A stretch of 5,830 nucleotides of DNA, from the NCBI GenBank assembly GCA_003158495.1, contig PMJT01000159.1:3509-9338 (forward strand), written 5' to 3'. This document shows, in pieces, positions 5,670 through 5,830 of the stretch. The stretch is from Chloroflexota bacterium (lineage in GTDB: Bacteria > Chloroflexota > Limnocylindria > Limnocylindrales > CSP1-4). Each line of letters begins with the position of its first letter. Position 1 is the stretch's first letter. The translations under genes were made by a program, and so were the position numbers. The notes beneath the pieces were generated by a model that was not told the DNA's origin, did not search any database, and was given only the letters and a program-made list of their open reading frames with translations.

Positions 5670-5830
5670 GTGTCTCAAACATTCGAGACGCAGTTCGCCG
5701 GCCGCGCCCTGACTATCGGAACCGGCAAGCTCGCCATGCTCGCAGGCGGCTCCGTCACCGTTCAATACGGCGACACCATGGTTCTTGGAACGGCCAACCG
5801 GTCCGATCCGCGCCCCGGCCTCGACTTCTT
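5670..5830 (+). CDS. pnp: Polyribonucleotide nucleotidyltransferase (PNPase), N-terminal start only
   Basis: PNPase is the phosphorolytic 3'-5' exoribonuclease of mRNA decay and a degradosome partner in many bacteria. The window holds 53 codons plus two bases; the gene runs off the right edge. The fragment shows the start of the first RNase PH domain: FETQFAGRALTIGTGKLAML (5-24), then GSVTVQYGDTMVLGTANRS and RPGLDF, matching the usual pattern of a strand, GRxLxIETGxLA, ...YGDTxVL... and ...GxDFF. The GTG start is set by AGGAGG 11 bases upstream and by the family N-terminus, with no other plausible in-frame start near it. It follows rpsO by 112 bases, as in many genomes, and is probably cotranscribed with it from the promoter before rpsO. 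The SD is buried in a hairpin. Confidence 0.95.
   Translation, partial: MSQTFETQFAGRALTIGTGKLAMLAGGSVTVQYGDTMVLGTANRSDPRPGLDF

Overview
The window is a high-GC bacterial chromosome segment in which every gene lies on the + strand. It carries the conserved translation and RNA-metabolism cluster infB, rbfA, nrnA (DHH phosphoesterase), truB-ribF, rpsO, pnp. Codon use is strongly G/C-ending in every gene and there is no sign of mobile DNA. The style of the IF2, NrnA and PNPase sequences is most like Chloroflexota (perhaps the Limnocylindria or Thermomicrobia side), but this is only an impression from memory. Another high-GC Gram-positive-like lineage is not excluded.

Region 1-4745 is one tightly packed transcription unit. 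It starts inside infB (the C-terminal 410 residues of IF2, from just before the NKID motif). A 19-base gap leads to rbfA, which overlaps nrnA by 4 bases (GTGA). nrnA overlaps the next gene by one base (TGATG). That gene is a single 627-codon frame joining a complete pseudouridine synthase TruB to a RibF-type FMN adenylyltransferase. Its C-terminal riboflavin-kinase domain looks shortened and has lost the usual PTAN signature. The functions fit together: translation initiation (IF2), 30S maturation (RbfA), nanoRNA/pAp degradation (NrnA), tRNA psi55 formation (TruB) and FAD synthesis (RibF).

Region 4746-5287 (542 bases) has no convincing protein gene. A short perfect hairpin follows the tandem stop codons of truB-ribF. 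A stretch at about 4903-5105 is rich in inverted repeats and could be a structured RNA or leader of unknown type. A reasonable promoter (CTGGCA, 18-base spacer, extended -10 TGC-TAACAT) lies about 60 bases before rpsO.

Region 5288-5830 holds rpsO (S15, complete, GTG start) and the first 53 codons of pnp (PNPase, GTG start). The 112-base spacer between them has a hairpin without a U-tract, then a second hairpin in which CCTCCT pairs with the pnp Shine-Dalgarno sequence. That suggests translational control of pnp. I found no clearly new multi-gene system. The most unusual items are the truB-ribF fusion with its degenerate kinase domain, the structured intergenic stretch, and the pnp SD-sequestering hairpin.
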